Both the position numbers and the translations under genes were made by a program. DNA of 42,164 nt from Burkholderiaceae bacterium (GTDB taxonomy: Bacteria; Pseudomonadota; Gammaproteobacteria; Burkholderiales; Burkholderiaceae_E): assembly GCA_021166725.1 (NCBI GenBank), contig JAJPES010000005.1:1-42164 (forward strand), written 5' to 3'. Below are positions 8,408 through 16,145 of this stretch, piece by piece. A model generated the notes under the pieces. That model searched no databases. It had not been told where the DNA came from and was given only the letters and a program-made list of their open reading frames with translations. Numbering within the stretch: position 1 is the stretch's first letter; each line of letters begins with the position of its first letter.

Positions 8408-9550
8408 ATGCGTATTGCCGACCTTCGAGCCGTTCCGATCTCCTTTCCCGTCCCCGCTGAAAGATCGGTGACGCTCGGCATCGGCCGCAGCGTCAAGCGC
8501 GACGCAGTCCTGGTGCGCGTCGAGACGGACGACGGGCATGTCGGCTGGGGGGAGGCGCACCATGGCCGGTGCCCCGGCGCCATCGCGAAGCTCGTTGACA
8601 CGACGCTGCGCGAGCTCACGCTGGGCTACGACGCGCGCGACGTCGTCGGCGTGTGGGCCCACGTCTATCGCATGCAACTGGCCAGCCACGGCATGGGTGC
8701 GGCCGCCGCATTGGCCTTGAGCGGGCTCGACATGGCGCTGTGGGACCTGCGCTGCCAGGATGCCGACGCTTCTCTGTTTCGGCTGCTGGGCGGGTCTGCC
8801 AAGCCGATCCGCGCCTACGCCGGCGGCATCGCGCTGGGCTGGCAGGAGCCCTCCCTGCTGGCCGAGGAAGCCCTTCGATACGTCGCCGCCGGATACCGCG
8901 CCTTGAAGCTGCGGGTCGGCGACACGCCGGCGAGGGACATTGCGCGCGTAGAAGCGGTTCGTTGCGCCGTGGGAGATGGGATCGAGATCCTGGTCGACGC
9001 CAACACCCGCTACAGCCTGGCGGACGTGCGCAAGGTAATGCCGGCCTTCGACGAGGCGGCGGTCGGCTGGCTGGAGGAGCCATTCTCGCCGCTCGACCGT
9101 CACGCGTACTCCGTGGCCGCAACGCTGGGCAGCGTGCCGCTTGCGGCCGGTGAGAACCACCACACCCGCTACGAATTCGCGACGCTTCTCGACGACGGCG
9201 ACGTCCAGGTTCTGCAGCCCGATTTGTCGAAATGCGGTGGCGTCACCGAGGCGATGCGCGTTGCCGCGATGGCGAGCGCGCGCAAGCTGGATGTTCACCC
9301 ACACACGTCGGCGACCGCGATCAACATGGCGACGACGCTGCACTTCCTGTGCTCCATCGACAACCCGGGATACTTCGAAGGCGACGTTACGACGCTGAAC
9401 CCGTTCCGTGACGAGATGACCGACCGCCCGCCGTACCAGTTGGACGGGAACGGCTGCGTCACCGCGCCCGAGGGCATCGGCATCGGGCTGAAGATCGACC
9501 AGGCCTTTCTCGACGCGCATCCGCTGATTGACGGGCCGTGCTACGTCTAG
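8408..9550 (+). CDS. Mandelate racemase/muconate lactonizing enzyme family protein, paralogue 2
   Basis: A 380-aa enolase-superfamily enzyme, the second in the cluster. The active-site residues fall at the same numbers as in paralogue 1: K167 (here K-L-R169, not K-x-K), D197 (LVDAN), E223 (WLEEP), E249 (AAGEN), D272 (QPDLSKCGG) and H299 (VHPHTS). Replacement of the second lysine by arginine suggests a different stereochemistry or substrate from paralogue 1. It lies 43 bases after the dehydrogenase gene with only a weak ribosome site, and it is probably the last gene of the operon. Its exact reaction cannot be assigned; a carboxylate-bearing sugar acid is the family-typical substrate. Confidence 0.9.
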   Translation: MRIADLRAVPISFPVPAERSVTLGIGRSVKRDAVLVRVETDDGHVGWGEAHHGRCPGAIAKLVDTTLRELTLGYDARDVVGVWAHVYRMQLASHGMGAAAALALSGLDMALWDLRCQDADASLFRLLGGSAKPIRAYAGGIALGWQEPSLLAEEALRYVAAGYRALKLRVGDTPARDIARVEAVRCAVGDGIEILVDANTRYSLADVRKVMPAFDEAAVGWLEEPFSPLDRHAYSVAATLGSVPLAAGENHHTRYEFATLLDDGDVQVLQPDLSKCGGVTEAMRVAAMASARKLDVHPHTSATAINMATTLHFLCSIDNPGYFEGDVTTLNPFRDEMTDRPPYQLDGNGCVTAPEGIGIGLKIDQAFLDAHPLIDGPCYV

Positions 9551-9915
9551 GGTGAGGCTCGGTCCCGGTAGCTGCGTAACGGGCGAAACGTTGGCGCTGC
9601 GCGAGCAGATCGTGCAGGCGATGCTCGGCGCGCGTGGATCGCGTGCGTCGCCGATCGCTGCGCCCGCCAGCGGCTCAGGAGGATGCGTTGATCGGGCATG
9701 AATGCCGACCTGCTTCTGCGTCGGCTCGTGAAATATCCGGACTAAGTCTCTCGAGGAGAGTTTGGGCGACGCTGTCTTACCGATCGATTACGGATTCAGG
9801 GAATCGGCGCTGCTGAAGCCGTAAACGAAACCCATGGGTTTCGTGTGACGGTGCGACGATCTGCGCGAACGGCGCCCTTCGCCATTACGCGTCAAGGGTG
9901 CCGTGTGGCAGCGAT
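9551..9915. other. Intergenic stretch between convergent genes
   Basis: A 365-base spacer between the catabolic operon and the toxin gene end. The only structure I see is the 20-bp palindrome at 9825-9844. Short frames on both strands have no recognisable product. Confidence 0.5.
9825..9844. terminator. Perfect 20-bp palindrome, possible bidirectional terminator
   Basis: ACGAAACCCATGGGTTTCGT is its own reverse complement and lies between two converging transcription units. It has no clear T-run on either side, so a terminator role is only a guess; a protein-binding site is equally possible. Confidence 0.3.
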
Positions 9916-10257
9916 TCAGCCGTCGAGCAGCGCCATCAGGCGTCCCAGCGCATCGTCGATGACCGCTTGCGGCGCGCGCTCGACTTTCCTCGCCTTTCTT
10001 GCCGAAAGGTCGAGCATCCGGATCTTGTTGACCAGGGCGACGCCCTGGGTCTTGCATCCGGTCCCCGTGAGGGTCACCGCGAAGCCCGCATGACGCGCGA
10101 AGTCACCGCCCTGCGTGATGGGAGCGACCAGAACGTCGCCCAAGCGGTTGAACTCGCGGGTCGTCAGCACGAGCGCGGGCCGCGTACCTCTCTGCTCATG
10201 TCCGATCGTCGGGTCGAGTGGCACGAGCACTACGTCCCCGCGTTCGAAGACGGCCAT
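9916..10257 (-). CDS. MazF/ChpB (PemK)-type endoribonuclease toxin
   Basis: A 113-aa toxin of the CcdB/MazF fold. It begins MAVFERGDVVLVPLDPTIG, with GHEQRGTRPALVLT (the conserved substrate-binding loop and arginine) and VLVAPITQGG on the second strand; VNKIRMLDLSARK follows, as in ChpB/PemK. Such toxins cleave mRNA at short sites and are neutralised by the upstream antitoxin. The ATG at 10257 overlaps the antitoxin stop by one base (TGATG), so translation is coupled. An earlier ATG at 10296 would start inside the antitoxin gene. The toxin looks full length. Confidence 0.9.
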   Translation of the reverse strand: MAVFERGDVVLVPLDPTIGHEQRGTRPALVLTTREFNRLGDVLVAPITQGGDFARHAGFAVTLTGTGCKTQGVALVNKIRMLDLSARKARKVERAPQAVIDDALGRLMALLDG

Positions 10258-10508
10258 CACCAGGCCTCGTTGCCCACGGGCTTCGCCGACTCCCACGGAG
10301 CAAGGTCGGCCGGCGGCGCTGCCTTCGGGTCACATCGGGCGATCAGGTCGGCCAGGACGTACTTGCGTCTTGGGGCGAGCACGATCGCACCTTCCCGGGT
10401 AGTCGCCAGCGTCATCTGCTGGCCCGCTGAAAGGCCAAGGTCTTTCAGGACTGCAGGCGGCAGCACTGCGACCGTGCTGTTGCCGTATTTGCGCAAGACG
10501 ATTTCCAT
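10257..10508 (-). CDS. MazE/ChpS (PemI)-type antitoxin, AbrB fold
   Basis: An 83-aa antitoxin. The N-terminal swapped-hairpin DNA-binding domain reads MEIVLRKYGNSTVAVLPPAV, followed by LGLSAGQQMTLATTREGAIV, the AbrB/MazE pattern. The C-terminal half, with DLAPWESAKPVGNEAW, is the flexible toxin-binding tail. I chose the start at 10508 because family members begin at this hairpin; a start at 10541 adds 11 residues that overlap the likely operator. It precedes the toxin gene, the usual order, and probably represses its own promoter through the GTTGTACAAC palindrome just upstream. Confidence 0.88.
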   Translation of the reverse strand: MEIVLRKYGNSTVAVLPPAVLKDLGLSAGQQMTLATTREGAIVLAPRRKYVLADLIARCDPKAAPPADLAPWESAKPVGNEAW

Positions 10509-10529
10509 CGCGAAACAATGTTCAGCAAA

Positions 10530-10539
10530 GTTGTACAAC
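10530..10539. promoter_or_regulatory. Putative autoregulatory operator of the toxin-antitoxin pair
   Basis: GTTGTACAAC is a perfect 10-bp palindrome lying 22 bases upstream of the chosen antitoxin start. MazE/ChpS-type antitoxins commonly bind such sites. The role is inferred from position. Confidence 0.45.
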
Positions 10540-10701
10540 ACATCAGTCTAGGCTCCTGATTGCGGATCGTCAAGCATTGTTGAACGCCGATGGCGGTGGA
10601 AGTCACCGCCGAAATCCGACTGTCGCGGACAGCGTGCTCCGGTGCCGGTTGCGGCTGCAGCAGCACGGGAACGCCGCCGGGTCGGGCCGCATCCAACGGC
10701 C

Positions 10702-12000
10702 ATGAACGCCACCAAAGCCACCGCCCGGGCCCGTACGCGGATCGCCACGCCTGCCGCCGTCGCTGCGGCGCGCAACGATCGACGGCGATCGTCGACGCCG
10801 CGCGTTGCCCGTGCGATGTCCGCGACGACGCTCGCGCTGCTGCTCGCGGCCTGCGGAAGCGGCGGCGGCAACGCCGGATCGACCGACGCCGCCTTCGTCG
10901 AGCAGGGCAAGTCGATCTTCCGCTTCGACACCTTCGGAGACGAGACGAAATGGACCGACACGCTGCGCATGCACGAGGTGATCGCGTCCGCCGTCGATCC
11001 GCTCACCGGGCTGTCGGTGGGCCTGAAGGTCGATGCGCAGGCGTTGCCCGCCGAGGTGGTGCAGGGAATCCAGATGGGCACCGTCGATCTGTCGAGTCCT
11101 GCGACGACGATCGCGCTGCTGAAGCTCGACGCTGTAGTGGGACTGAAGGGCACGGTCGAGACGGTCGGCGGCAAGGACCGACTGGTGCGCGTGGGTACCA
11201 CCTGCGCGCTGTGCCACTCGACGGTGGACGATTCGTTCGCGCCCGGCATCGGCAAGCGTCTGGACGGCTGGCCCAACCGCGATCTCGATCCGGGCGCGAT
11301 CATCGCGCTGTCTCCTGCGATCGACGCGGCAACCAAAGCGGTGCTGCGGACGTGGGGCAAGGGCAAATACGATCCGCGTTTCAACCAGGACGGCATCAAC
11401 GGGCCGCAAGTCATTCCGCCCGCCTTCGGCCTGCAGGGGATCGACCGCATCACGACGACCGGCGACGGCGCCGACATCGCGTACTGGAACCGGTACGTCG
11501 CGGTGACGCAGATGGGTGGCCACGGCCGGTTCACCGACGCGCGTATCGGCGTCGACGTGAAGAACGGCGACGATGATCTCGTCACGTCGAAGCTTCCCGC
11601 GTTGCAGGCCTATCAGCTCTCGCTGCCGGCGCCGACGCCGCCTGCGGGCAGCTTCGACGCCGCCGCTGCGCAACGCGGCAAGGTGGTGTTCGAGGGCCCG
11701 GGACGATGCGCGAGGTGCCACAGCGGGCCGGAGTTCACCGACGCGAACCTGCGACTGCACGCGCCGAGCGAAGTGGTCAGCGAACCGGAGCCGAGCGGGG
11801 CGCCCGGCTACGCCTCGCGCAGTGCGACGAAGCAATACCGCACGGCTCCGCTCAGGGGCGTCTGGCAGCACCCGCCGTATTTTCACAACGGCAGCGCCCC
11901 GACGCTCGAGGCGGTGGTGCGAACCTATGACGCGAGAAAGGGACTCGCACTGAGCGAGTCGCAGATGCACGATCTGGTCGAGTACCTGAAGTCGCTGTAG
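10702..12000 (+). CDS. Dihaem c-type cytochrome lipoprotein, cytochrome c peroxidase/MauG-like
   Basis: A c-type cytochrome of up to 432 aa. Two haem-binding motifs are present, CALCH and CARCH, and the C-terminal part carries the CCP-like segment TAPLRGVWQHPPYFHNGSAP followed by TLEAVVRTYD. A lipobox (LLLAACGSGGG) near the N-terminus predicts a membrane-anchored periplasmic protein. The start is uncertain: an ATG at 10816 sits just before the lipobox but gives a signal without positive charges; the ATG at 10702 adds an Arg-rich leader; a GTG at 10642 is also in frame. No partner dehydrogenase lies next to it. Peroxidase or electron-transfer activity is inferred from the family. Confidence 0.82.
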   Translation: MNATKATARARTRIATPAAVAAARNDRRRSSTPRVARAMSATTLALLLAACGSGGGNAGSTDAAFVEQGKSIFRFDTFGDETKWTDTLRMHEVIASAVDPLTGLSVGLKVDAQALPAEVVQGIQMGTVDLSSPATTIALLKLDAVVGLKGTVETVGGKDRLVRVGTTCALCHSTVDDSFAPGIGKRLDGWPNRDLDPGAIIALSPAIDAATKAVLRTWGKGKYDPRFNQDGINGPQVIPPAFGLQGIDRITTTGDGADIAYWNRYVAVTQMGGHGRFTDARIGVDVKNGDDDLVTSKLPALQAYQLSLPAPTPPAGSFDAAAAQRGKVVFEGPGRCARCHSGPEFTDANLRLHAPSEVVSEPEPSGAPGYASRSATKQYRTAPLRGVWQHPPYFHNGSAPTLEAVVRTYDARKGLALSESQMHDLVEYLKSL

Positions 12001-12018
12001 TGAGAGCGCTGGTGCTGA

Positions 12019-12597
12019 TCACCGACGGGCGAGCGCACCGCCCGTCGGCACCCGCCCGATCCTCTTCCAGATCCCAGACGCCGCCGCGACGCTGCGCGAA
12101 GCCGTCGTCAGCACGCCGCGCATGAAGACGAGCGAGGCAGTGCGCCGGACCACTTCCGGATGCAGTTCGATGAACTCGCCGATCCGCCCCGAAGACAGGA
12201 ACTGCATCTCGAACTGGATCGTCACGCACGGCGTTCCCTCCGCCGCCTCCCAGGCGCGCAGGCCGAGCGCGCGGTCGGCGAAGGTCATCAGCATGCCGCC
12301 CTGGACGACGCCGAGCAGGTTCGCGTGCTTCGGGTCGGCGACGAAGCCGTAGCGCAGCTCGCCGGCGTCGCGCCGTTCCCAGATCGGGCCGACATGTTCG
12401 ATGAAGCCCTCGTCGGCGTGGGTGGACCATCCTTGCTGCGCGGGGTCGATGCGGGGCGGCATGGGCTCGTAGCGTTGATCGACGAAGTCTTCGTCGCCGT
12501 CGTTGTGGAAATCGGGCCACACGTCGTCGGTACGGTAAGCACAATGGTAGTACGCCCAAGGTTTATGCCGGGGCACCATTTCGAGGTGCATACGCAT
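12019..12597 (-). CDS. Hotdog-fold thioesterase, PaaI-like
   Basis: Up to 192 aa with a single hotdog domain in the C-terminal two thirds. The central helix region reads NLLGVVQGGMLMTFADRALG, the PaaI-type pattern, followed by TIQFEMQFLSSGRIGEFIEL. These enzymes hydrolyse acyl-CoA thioesters. The family's common HGG is QGG here, which may affect specificity. The start is uncertain: the first ATG (12597) lies inside the start codon region of the divergent amidase gene, and a later ATG at 12579 is equally plausible. The physiological acyl group is unknown. Confidence 0.8.
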   Translation of the reverse strand: MRMHLEMVPRHKPWAYYHCAYRTDDVWPDFHNDGDEDFVDQRYEPMPPRIDPAQQGWSTHADEGFIEHVGPIWERRDAGELRYGFVADPKHANLLGVVQGGMLMTFADRALGLRAWEAAEGTPCVTIQFEMQFLSSGRIGEFIELHPEVVRRTASLVFMRGVLTTASRSVAAASGIWKRIGRVPTGGALARR

Positions 12598-14173
12598 GAC
12601 GACCGGTTTCGACGACTACGAACGCTTCGACGCAACAGGCCTCGCGGCGCTCGTTCGCTCCGGGCAGGTGCGGCCCATCGAACTCGTCGAGGCGGCGATC
12701 GCGCGCATCGAGGCGCGCAACACGGAGTTGAACGCGGTGATCGTGCCGATGTACGACGCAGCCCGCGAAGCCGCACGGCTGCACGCCGGCAACGGTGCGC
12801 TGGCCGGCGTACCGTTGCTGGTCAAGGACCTGGTGTCCACCGTGCAGGGGGTGCCCACCGGCTCGGGCAACCGCCTGCTTCGCGACATCCCGTGGCCGCG
12901 CGACAGCGAGATCGTTCGTCGCCTGCGAGCGGCAGGCATGGTGCTGGTCGGCAAGACGAACACGCCGGAATTCGGGCTCACGCCGTACACCGAGCCCGAG
13001 ATCTTCGGGCCGACGCGCAATCCGTGGGATCCGACGCGCTCGCCCGGTGGATCGAGCGGCGGCTCTGCGGCGGCAGTGGCGGCGCGGATGACGCCGGTCG
13101 CCACCGGCGGCGATGGCGGCGGTTCGATCCGCATTCCGGCATCCTGCTGCGGGCTCTTCGGACTGAAGGTATCGCGTGGTCGCACGCCGTCGGGGCCCGA
13201 TCGCGGAGAGTTGTGGAACGGCTTCGCCGGCGAGCACGGGTTGACCCGCTCCGTGCGCGACAGCGCTGCCTTGCTCGATGCGATCGCCGGCGACGACGTC
13301 GGCGCGCCGTACGCGGCGCCGCATGCGCCGCAAAGCTTCCTGCGCGAAGTAGCAGAGCCGCCCGGCAGGTTGCGGATCGCCTTCAGCACCTCTCCGTTGA
13401 TCGGCCCGGCATCCGCACCCGTGCACGACGATTGCCGCGAGGCGCTGGCGCGCACGGTGACGCTGCTCGGCGAACTCGGACACGAACTCGTCGAGGATGC
13501 GCCGCGCATCGACGGCGAGGCGTGCGCCGCCGACTTCCTCACCGTGCTGGCCGCCCAGACGCGCGCGGCGATCGAGTGGACGTCACAGCTCGCCGGCCGC
13601 CGCGTATCGAGTGCCGATTACGAGATGACGACCTATACGCTGGGCCTGCTCGGGCGTGCGGTTCCGGCTTCCGACTACGTCCTCGCGATCGGGCGGCTGC
13701 AGCTCGTTGCACGCAGCGTCGCCGCCTTCTTCGAGCAGCATCCGGTGCTGCTCACGCCGACACTCGCACAGCCGCCGATCGAGATCGGCGCGCTGCAACC
13801 GCTGCCGGCGGAGCGCGCGGCGATGCGTTCGTTCAATGCGCTCGGGGCAGGGTGGCTGCTGCGTTTGCTGCACGTCACGCGCGCAATGGCGGCCAAGAAC
13901 TTCGCGTGGATTCCGTACACGCCGCTGTTCAACATCACCGGCCAGCCGGCAATGTCGGTTCCGCTGCACTGGAACGCCGCAGGGCTGCCGATCGGCATGC
14001 AGTTCGTCGGCCGCTTCGGCGACGAGGCGGCGCTGCTGCGATTGGCCGGTCAGCTCGAGCGGGCCCGACCGTGGGCCGATCGGCGTCCGCCCGAGCGTGC
14101 CGAGCCGCCCGAGCGCGACGTGGGCGAGCTGCCCGGGCGCGGCGCAGGCGAGCCCCCGACCGTGTCGAAATAG
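12596..14173 (+). CDS. Amidase signature family hydrolase
   Basis: A 525-aa Ser-Ser-Lys amidase. The triad is visible: K77 in GVPLLVKDL, the cis-serine in SPGGSSGGSAAA (S153/S154), and the nucleophile S177 in GGDGGGSIRIPAS. The C-terminal NITGQPAMSVPL block is also typical. Length and motifs are close to 6-aminohexanoate-cyclic-dimer hydrolase-like amidases, but the amide substrate cannot be read from the sequence. GAGGTG upstream supports the ATG at 12596. The last 40 residues are low complexity (Arg/Pro/Glu/Gly) and overlap, tail to tail, the end of the TetR gene by 124 bases, so the true C-terminus may be an extension past the fold. Confidence 0.9.
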   Translation: MTTGFDDYERFDATGLAALVRSGQVRPIELVEAAIARIEARNTELNAVIVPMYDAAREAARLHAGNGALAGVPLLVKDLVSTVQGVPTGSGNRLLRDIPWPRDSEIVRRLRAAGMVLVGKTNTPEFGLTPYTEPEIFGPTRNPWDPTRSPGGSSGGSAAAVAARMTPVATGGDGGGSIRIPASCCGLFGLKVSRGRTPSGPDRGELWNGFAGEHGLTRSVRDSAALLDAIAGDDVGAPYAAPHAPQSFLREVAEPPGRLRIAFSTSPLIGPASAPVHDDCREALARTVTLLGELGHELVEDAPRIDGEACAADFLTVLAAQTRAAIEWTSQLAGRRVSSADYEMTTYTLGLLGRAVPASDYVLAIGRLQLVARSVAAFFEQHPVLLTPTLAQPPIEIGALQPLPAERAAMRSFNALGAGWLLRLLHVTRAMAAKNFAWIPYTPLFNITGQPAMSVPLHWNAAGLPIGMQFVGRFGDEAALLRLAGQLERARPWADRRPPERAEPPERDVGELPGRGAGEPPTVSK

Positions 14174-14799
14174 AAATCGAGCATCGCGTCCAGCGGCGCG
14201 GGGTCGCGCCGCAGTCGACTGCGAAGCGCCGCACCCTCCCAGCAGTCGACCAGACGGTTCGCCATCTCGCGCGGGTTCGCCTGTGCAGGGATGTCGCCCG
14301 CGCGTTGCGCCTCCGCGAGGCAGGCCGCCAGGCGATCGGCGATCTGCGAGAAGCACCAGTCGATCTTCTGCCGGAAGACGTCGTTCACGCCCGACAGTTC
14401 CTGTCCGAGACCGCCGAGCAGGCAGCCGAGATAGCCTTCGCTTCGATACGACTGGCGGGTGGCCTCGAAGAAGCGCCGCACCCGCTCGAGCGGCGGATGC
14501 GCGCGATCGCCCAGACACGCGTCGAGGCCCGCGTGGACCGCGCGCATGTACTGGTCGATGACCTGCAGCGCGAAGTCTTCCTTGTCGTGGAAGTGGTGAT
14601 AGAACGATCCTTTCGGGACGTTCGTCTGCGACAGCACCGCGGCGATGCCGAGATCGTTGTAGCCGTGCTGCAGCAGCATGGCCATGCCGGCGTCGAGCAG
14701 GCGCTGCTTGGTCGCGTGCTTGGGCCCGTCGTCGACCACGGGGCGCGCCGCATCGGTTCGCCGGCGCGTGCCTTCCGGATGCGGGCGACGGGCCGCCAC
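14050..14799 (-). CDS. TetR/AcrR-family transcriptional regulator
   Basis: A 249-aa regulator. The helix-turn-helix lies around residues 30-70: TKQRLLDAGMAMLLQHGYND, then IAAVLSQTNVPKGSFYHHF, a standard TetR N-terminus, followed by a helical ligand domain with FDKED-like DKEDFALQVID. It starts (GTG) four bases after the cupin gene stop, so the two form an operon, and a perfect 22-bp palindrome lies upstream of the cupin gene. The last 40 residues are low complexity and antisense to the amidase C-terminus; the normal domain ends near residue 210. The palindrome core resembles operators reported for NemR-like electrophile sensors, so a reactive-compound response is possible. Confidence 0.88.
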   Translation of the reverse strand: MAARRPHPEGTRRRTDAARPVVDDGPKHATKQRLLDAGMAMLLQHGYNDLGIAAVLSQTNVPKGSFYHHFHDKEDFALQVIDQYMRAVHAGLDACLGDRAHPPLERVRRFFEATRQSYRSEGYLGCLLGGLGQELSGVNDVFRQKIDWCFSQIADRLAACLAEAQRAGDIPAQANPREMANRLVDCWEGAALRSRLRRDPAPLDAMLDFYFDTVGGSPAPRPGSSPTSRSGGSARSGGRRSAHGRARSS

Positions 14800-14803
14800 G
14801 TTC

Positions 14804-15190
14804 TCAGCCCTTCACCTTCTCGATCATGTGCTCGATGACGTGGCTGTGCGCGTCCTGCGGACTGAACATGACGATCTCGGCGTCGTGGTCCACGCGCACG
14901 TTGTGACCCGCCGGCCAGTAGAAGAGGTCGTTCGCCCGGACCGTCTCCTGTGCGCCCGCCGCGTCGGTGGTGGTGAGTTGTCCGCGCAGCACGAAGCCCC
15001 AGTGAGGGCACTGGCACAGGTCGCCTTCCAGTCCCACGAACAGCGGCGTCGTGTCGACGCCTGCCGAGAGCGTGAAGCACTCGCCGCTGATGCTGCCGGA
15101 TCCGTTCATTTCACCGAAGCCCTTGCGTTGGCGGATGACCGCACCGGGTATCTGCATCCGCACGTCGACCTGGTCTTTCGCTACTCGCAT
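14804..15190 (-). CDS. Small single-domain cupin protein
   Basis: A 128-aa cupin-fold protein. The stretch HWGFVLRGQLTTTDAAGAQ with DLFYWPAGHNVRV is the cupin beta-barrel pattern, but the usual metal-ligand set is incomplete. The ATG at 15190 has AGGAG eight bases upstream; the GTG three codons earlier lies too close to that site. It is transcribed first in a two-gene unit with the TetR gene, from a promoter region containing a perfect palindrome. Its function is unknown; ligand sensing, detoxification or isomerisation are all found among small cupins. Confidence 0.78.
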   Translation of the reverse strand: MRVAKDQVDVRMQIPGAVIRQRKGFGEMNGSGSISGECFTLSAGVDTTPLFVGLEGDLCQCPHWGFVLRGQLTTTDAAGAQETVRANDLFYWPAGHNVRVDHDAEIVMFSPQDAHSHVIEHMIEKVKG

Positions 15191-15238
15191 GATCGGCACT
15201 CCTGTTCAGGACAAGCATGGAACGATCGCGTCGAAGAC

Positions 15239-15260
15239 GACTAGACCGATCGGTCTAGTC
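15239..15260. promoter_or_regulatory. Perfect 22-bp TetR-type operator
   Basis: The 22 bases are an exact palindrome with the core TAGACCGATCGGTCTA (15242-15257). It lies 48 bases upstream of the cupin start codon, in the right place to let the operon's TetR protein control its own transcription. Binding is inferred; the symmetry is seen directly. Confidence 0.75.
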
Positions 15261-15370
15261 AATGCGAATGCTACGCCGCGCGGGACGAATGTCAACGATC
15301 GGGTTGCCGGAGATGTGTACCAGGAGCGCGCGACCGCGCCGTGCCGCAAATGGGCGGCCCGACAACGCTG

Positions 15371-15540
15371 GTACACTGCCGGTTCCTTTGGGGAGTAGCC
15401 TGCTTCCGCCGTGCGGAAGCGCCTGCGTCAACATGCTCGGCCCGCGCAATGCGTGCCGTGGCGCAGGCAGCGCCCAGCGCCTGGCGAGACCATCGGCAAC
15501 CCGGTGCGACGCAGGTCGGGCCGCGCCGGGCTGTCGTGGT
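15371..15540 (+). promoter_or_regulatory. yybP-ykoY-type manganese riboswitch upstream of mntP
   Basis: The leader contains the conserved block TTGGGGAGTAGCC (15388-15400), a short stem (GCTTCCGCC...GCGGAAGC), CAACATGCTCGGCCC (15429-15443) and the GGCGCAGGCAGC return strand (15460-15471). It then has GAGACCATCGGCAACCCGGT before the gene. This is the layout of the Mn2+-sensing yybP-ykoY riboswitch: two coaxial legs with the conserved loops, then an expression platform. Its place in front of an MntP-type efflux pump fits. Exact 5' and 3' limits are approximate. Confidence 0.85.
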
Positions 15541-15564
15541 CCGTGCCCGGCCGGATGCGTCTCG

Positions 15565-16143
15565 ATGAACCTCGCCTCCACCGCCTTGCTTGCCCTGGCG
15601 ATGTCCACCGATGCCTTCGCAGCGGCGGTGTGCAAGGGCAGCGTGCTGCACGATCCGCGTTGGCGCGAGGCGCTGCGTACCGGCGTCATCTTCGGCACGA
15701 TCGAAGGCCTGACGCCGATCGCCGGCTGGCTGCTCGGCTCGATTGCCGCCGATTCGGTCTCGGCGTGGGACCACTGGATCGCCTTCGGCCTGCTCGCCGT
15801 GCTCGGCGTGCGGATGATCCTCGCCGGAATGAATCGCGAGTGCGCGCTCGACACCCCGCGTCGCGTGCGTCATTCGTTCTGGATCCTCGCGGTCACCGGT
15901 TTCGCCACCAGCATCGACGCGATGGCGGTCGGCGTCGGCCTGGCCTTCCTCGACGTCGACATCGTTCCGGTTGCGTTGGCCATAGGCGCGACGACGTTGA
16001 CGATGGTGGCGATCGGCGTGATGCTCGGGCGCGTGATCGGCGCGATTGCCGGGCGCAGGGCCGAGGTGCTCGGCGGGCTGATCCTGCTCGGCATCGGCGC
16101 CGGAATCCTGTACCAGCATCTGACGGCCGAAGGCCTCGTGTAG
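15565..16143 (+). CDS. mntP: Manganese efflux pump MntP
   Basis: A 192-aa inner-membrane protein of six predicted helices made of two homologous halves. The duplicated motif is visible as STDAFAAAVCKG in helix 1 (D16) and TSIDAMAVGVG in helix 4 (D118). These aspartates correspond to the residues known to be needed for Mn2+ export in E. coli MntP. The start at 15565 places helix 1 directly at the N-terminus; the open frame continues upstream through the riboswitch but that part is not protein. Control by manganese through the leader is strongly suggested. A methyltransferase gene follows after two bases. Confidence 0.93.
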   Translation: MNLASTALLALAMSTDAFAAAVCKGSVLHDPRWREALRTGVIFGTIEGLTPIAGWLLGSIAADSVSAWDHWIAFGLLAVLGVRMILAGMNRECALDTPRRVRHSFWILAVTGFATSIDAMAVGVGLAFLDVDIVPVALAIGATTLTMVAIGVMLGRVIGAIAGRRAEVLGGLILLGIGAGILYQHLTAEGLV

Positions 16144-16145
16144 CG

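Noticed and set aside
12160..14838. 892-codon plus-strand frame over the thioesterase, amidase and TetR genes
   Set aside because: Runs antisense or out of frame over three well-supported genes; Arg-rich shadow.
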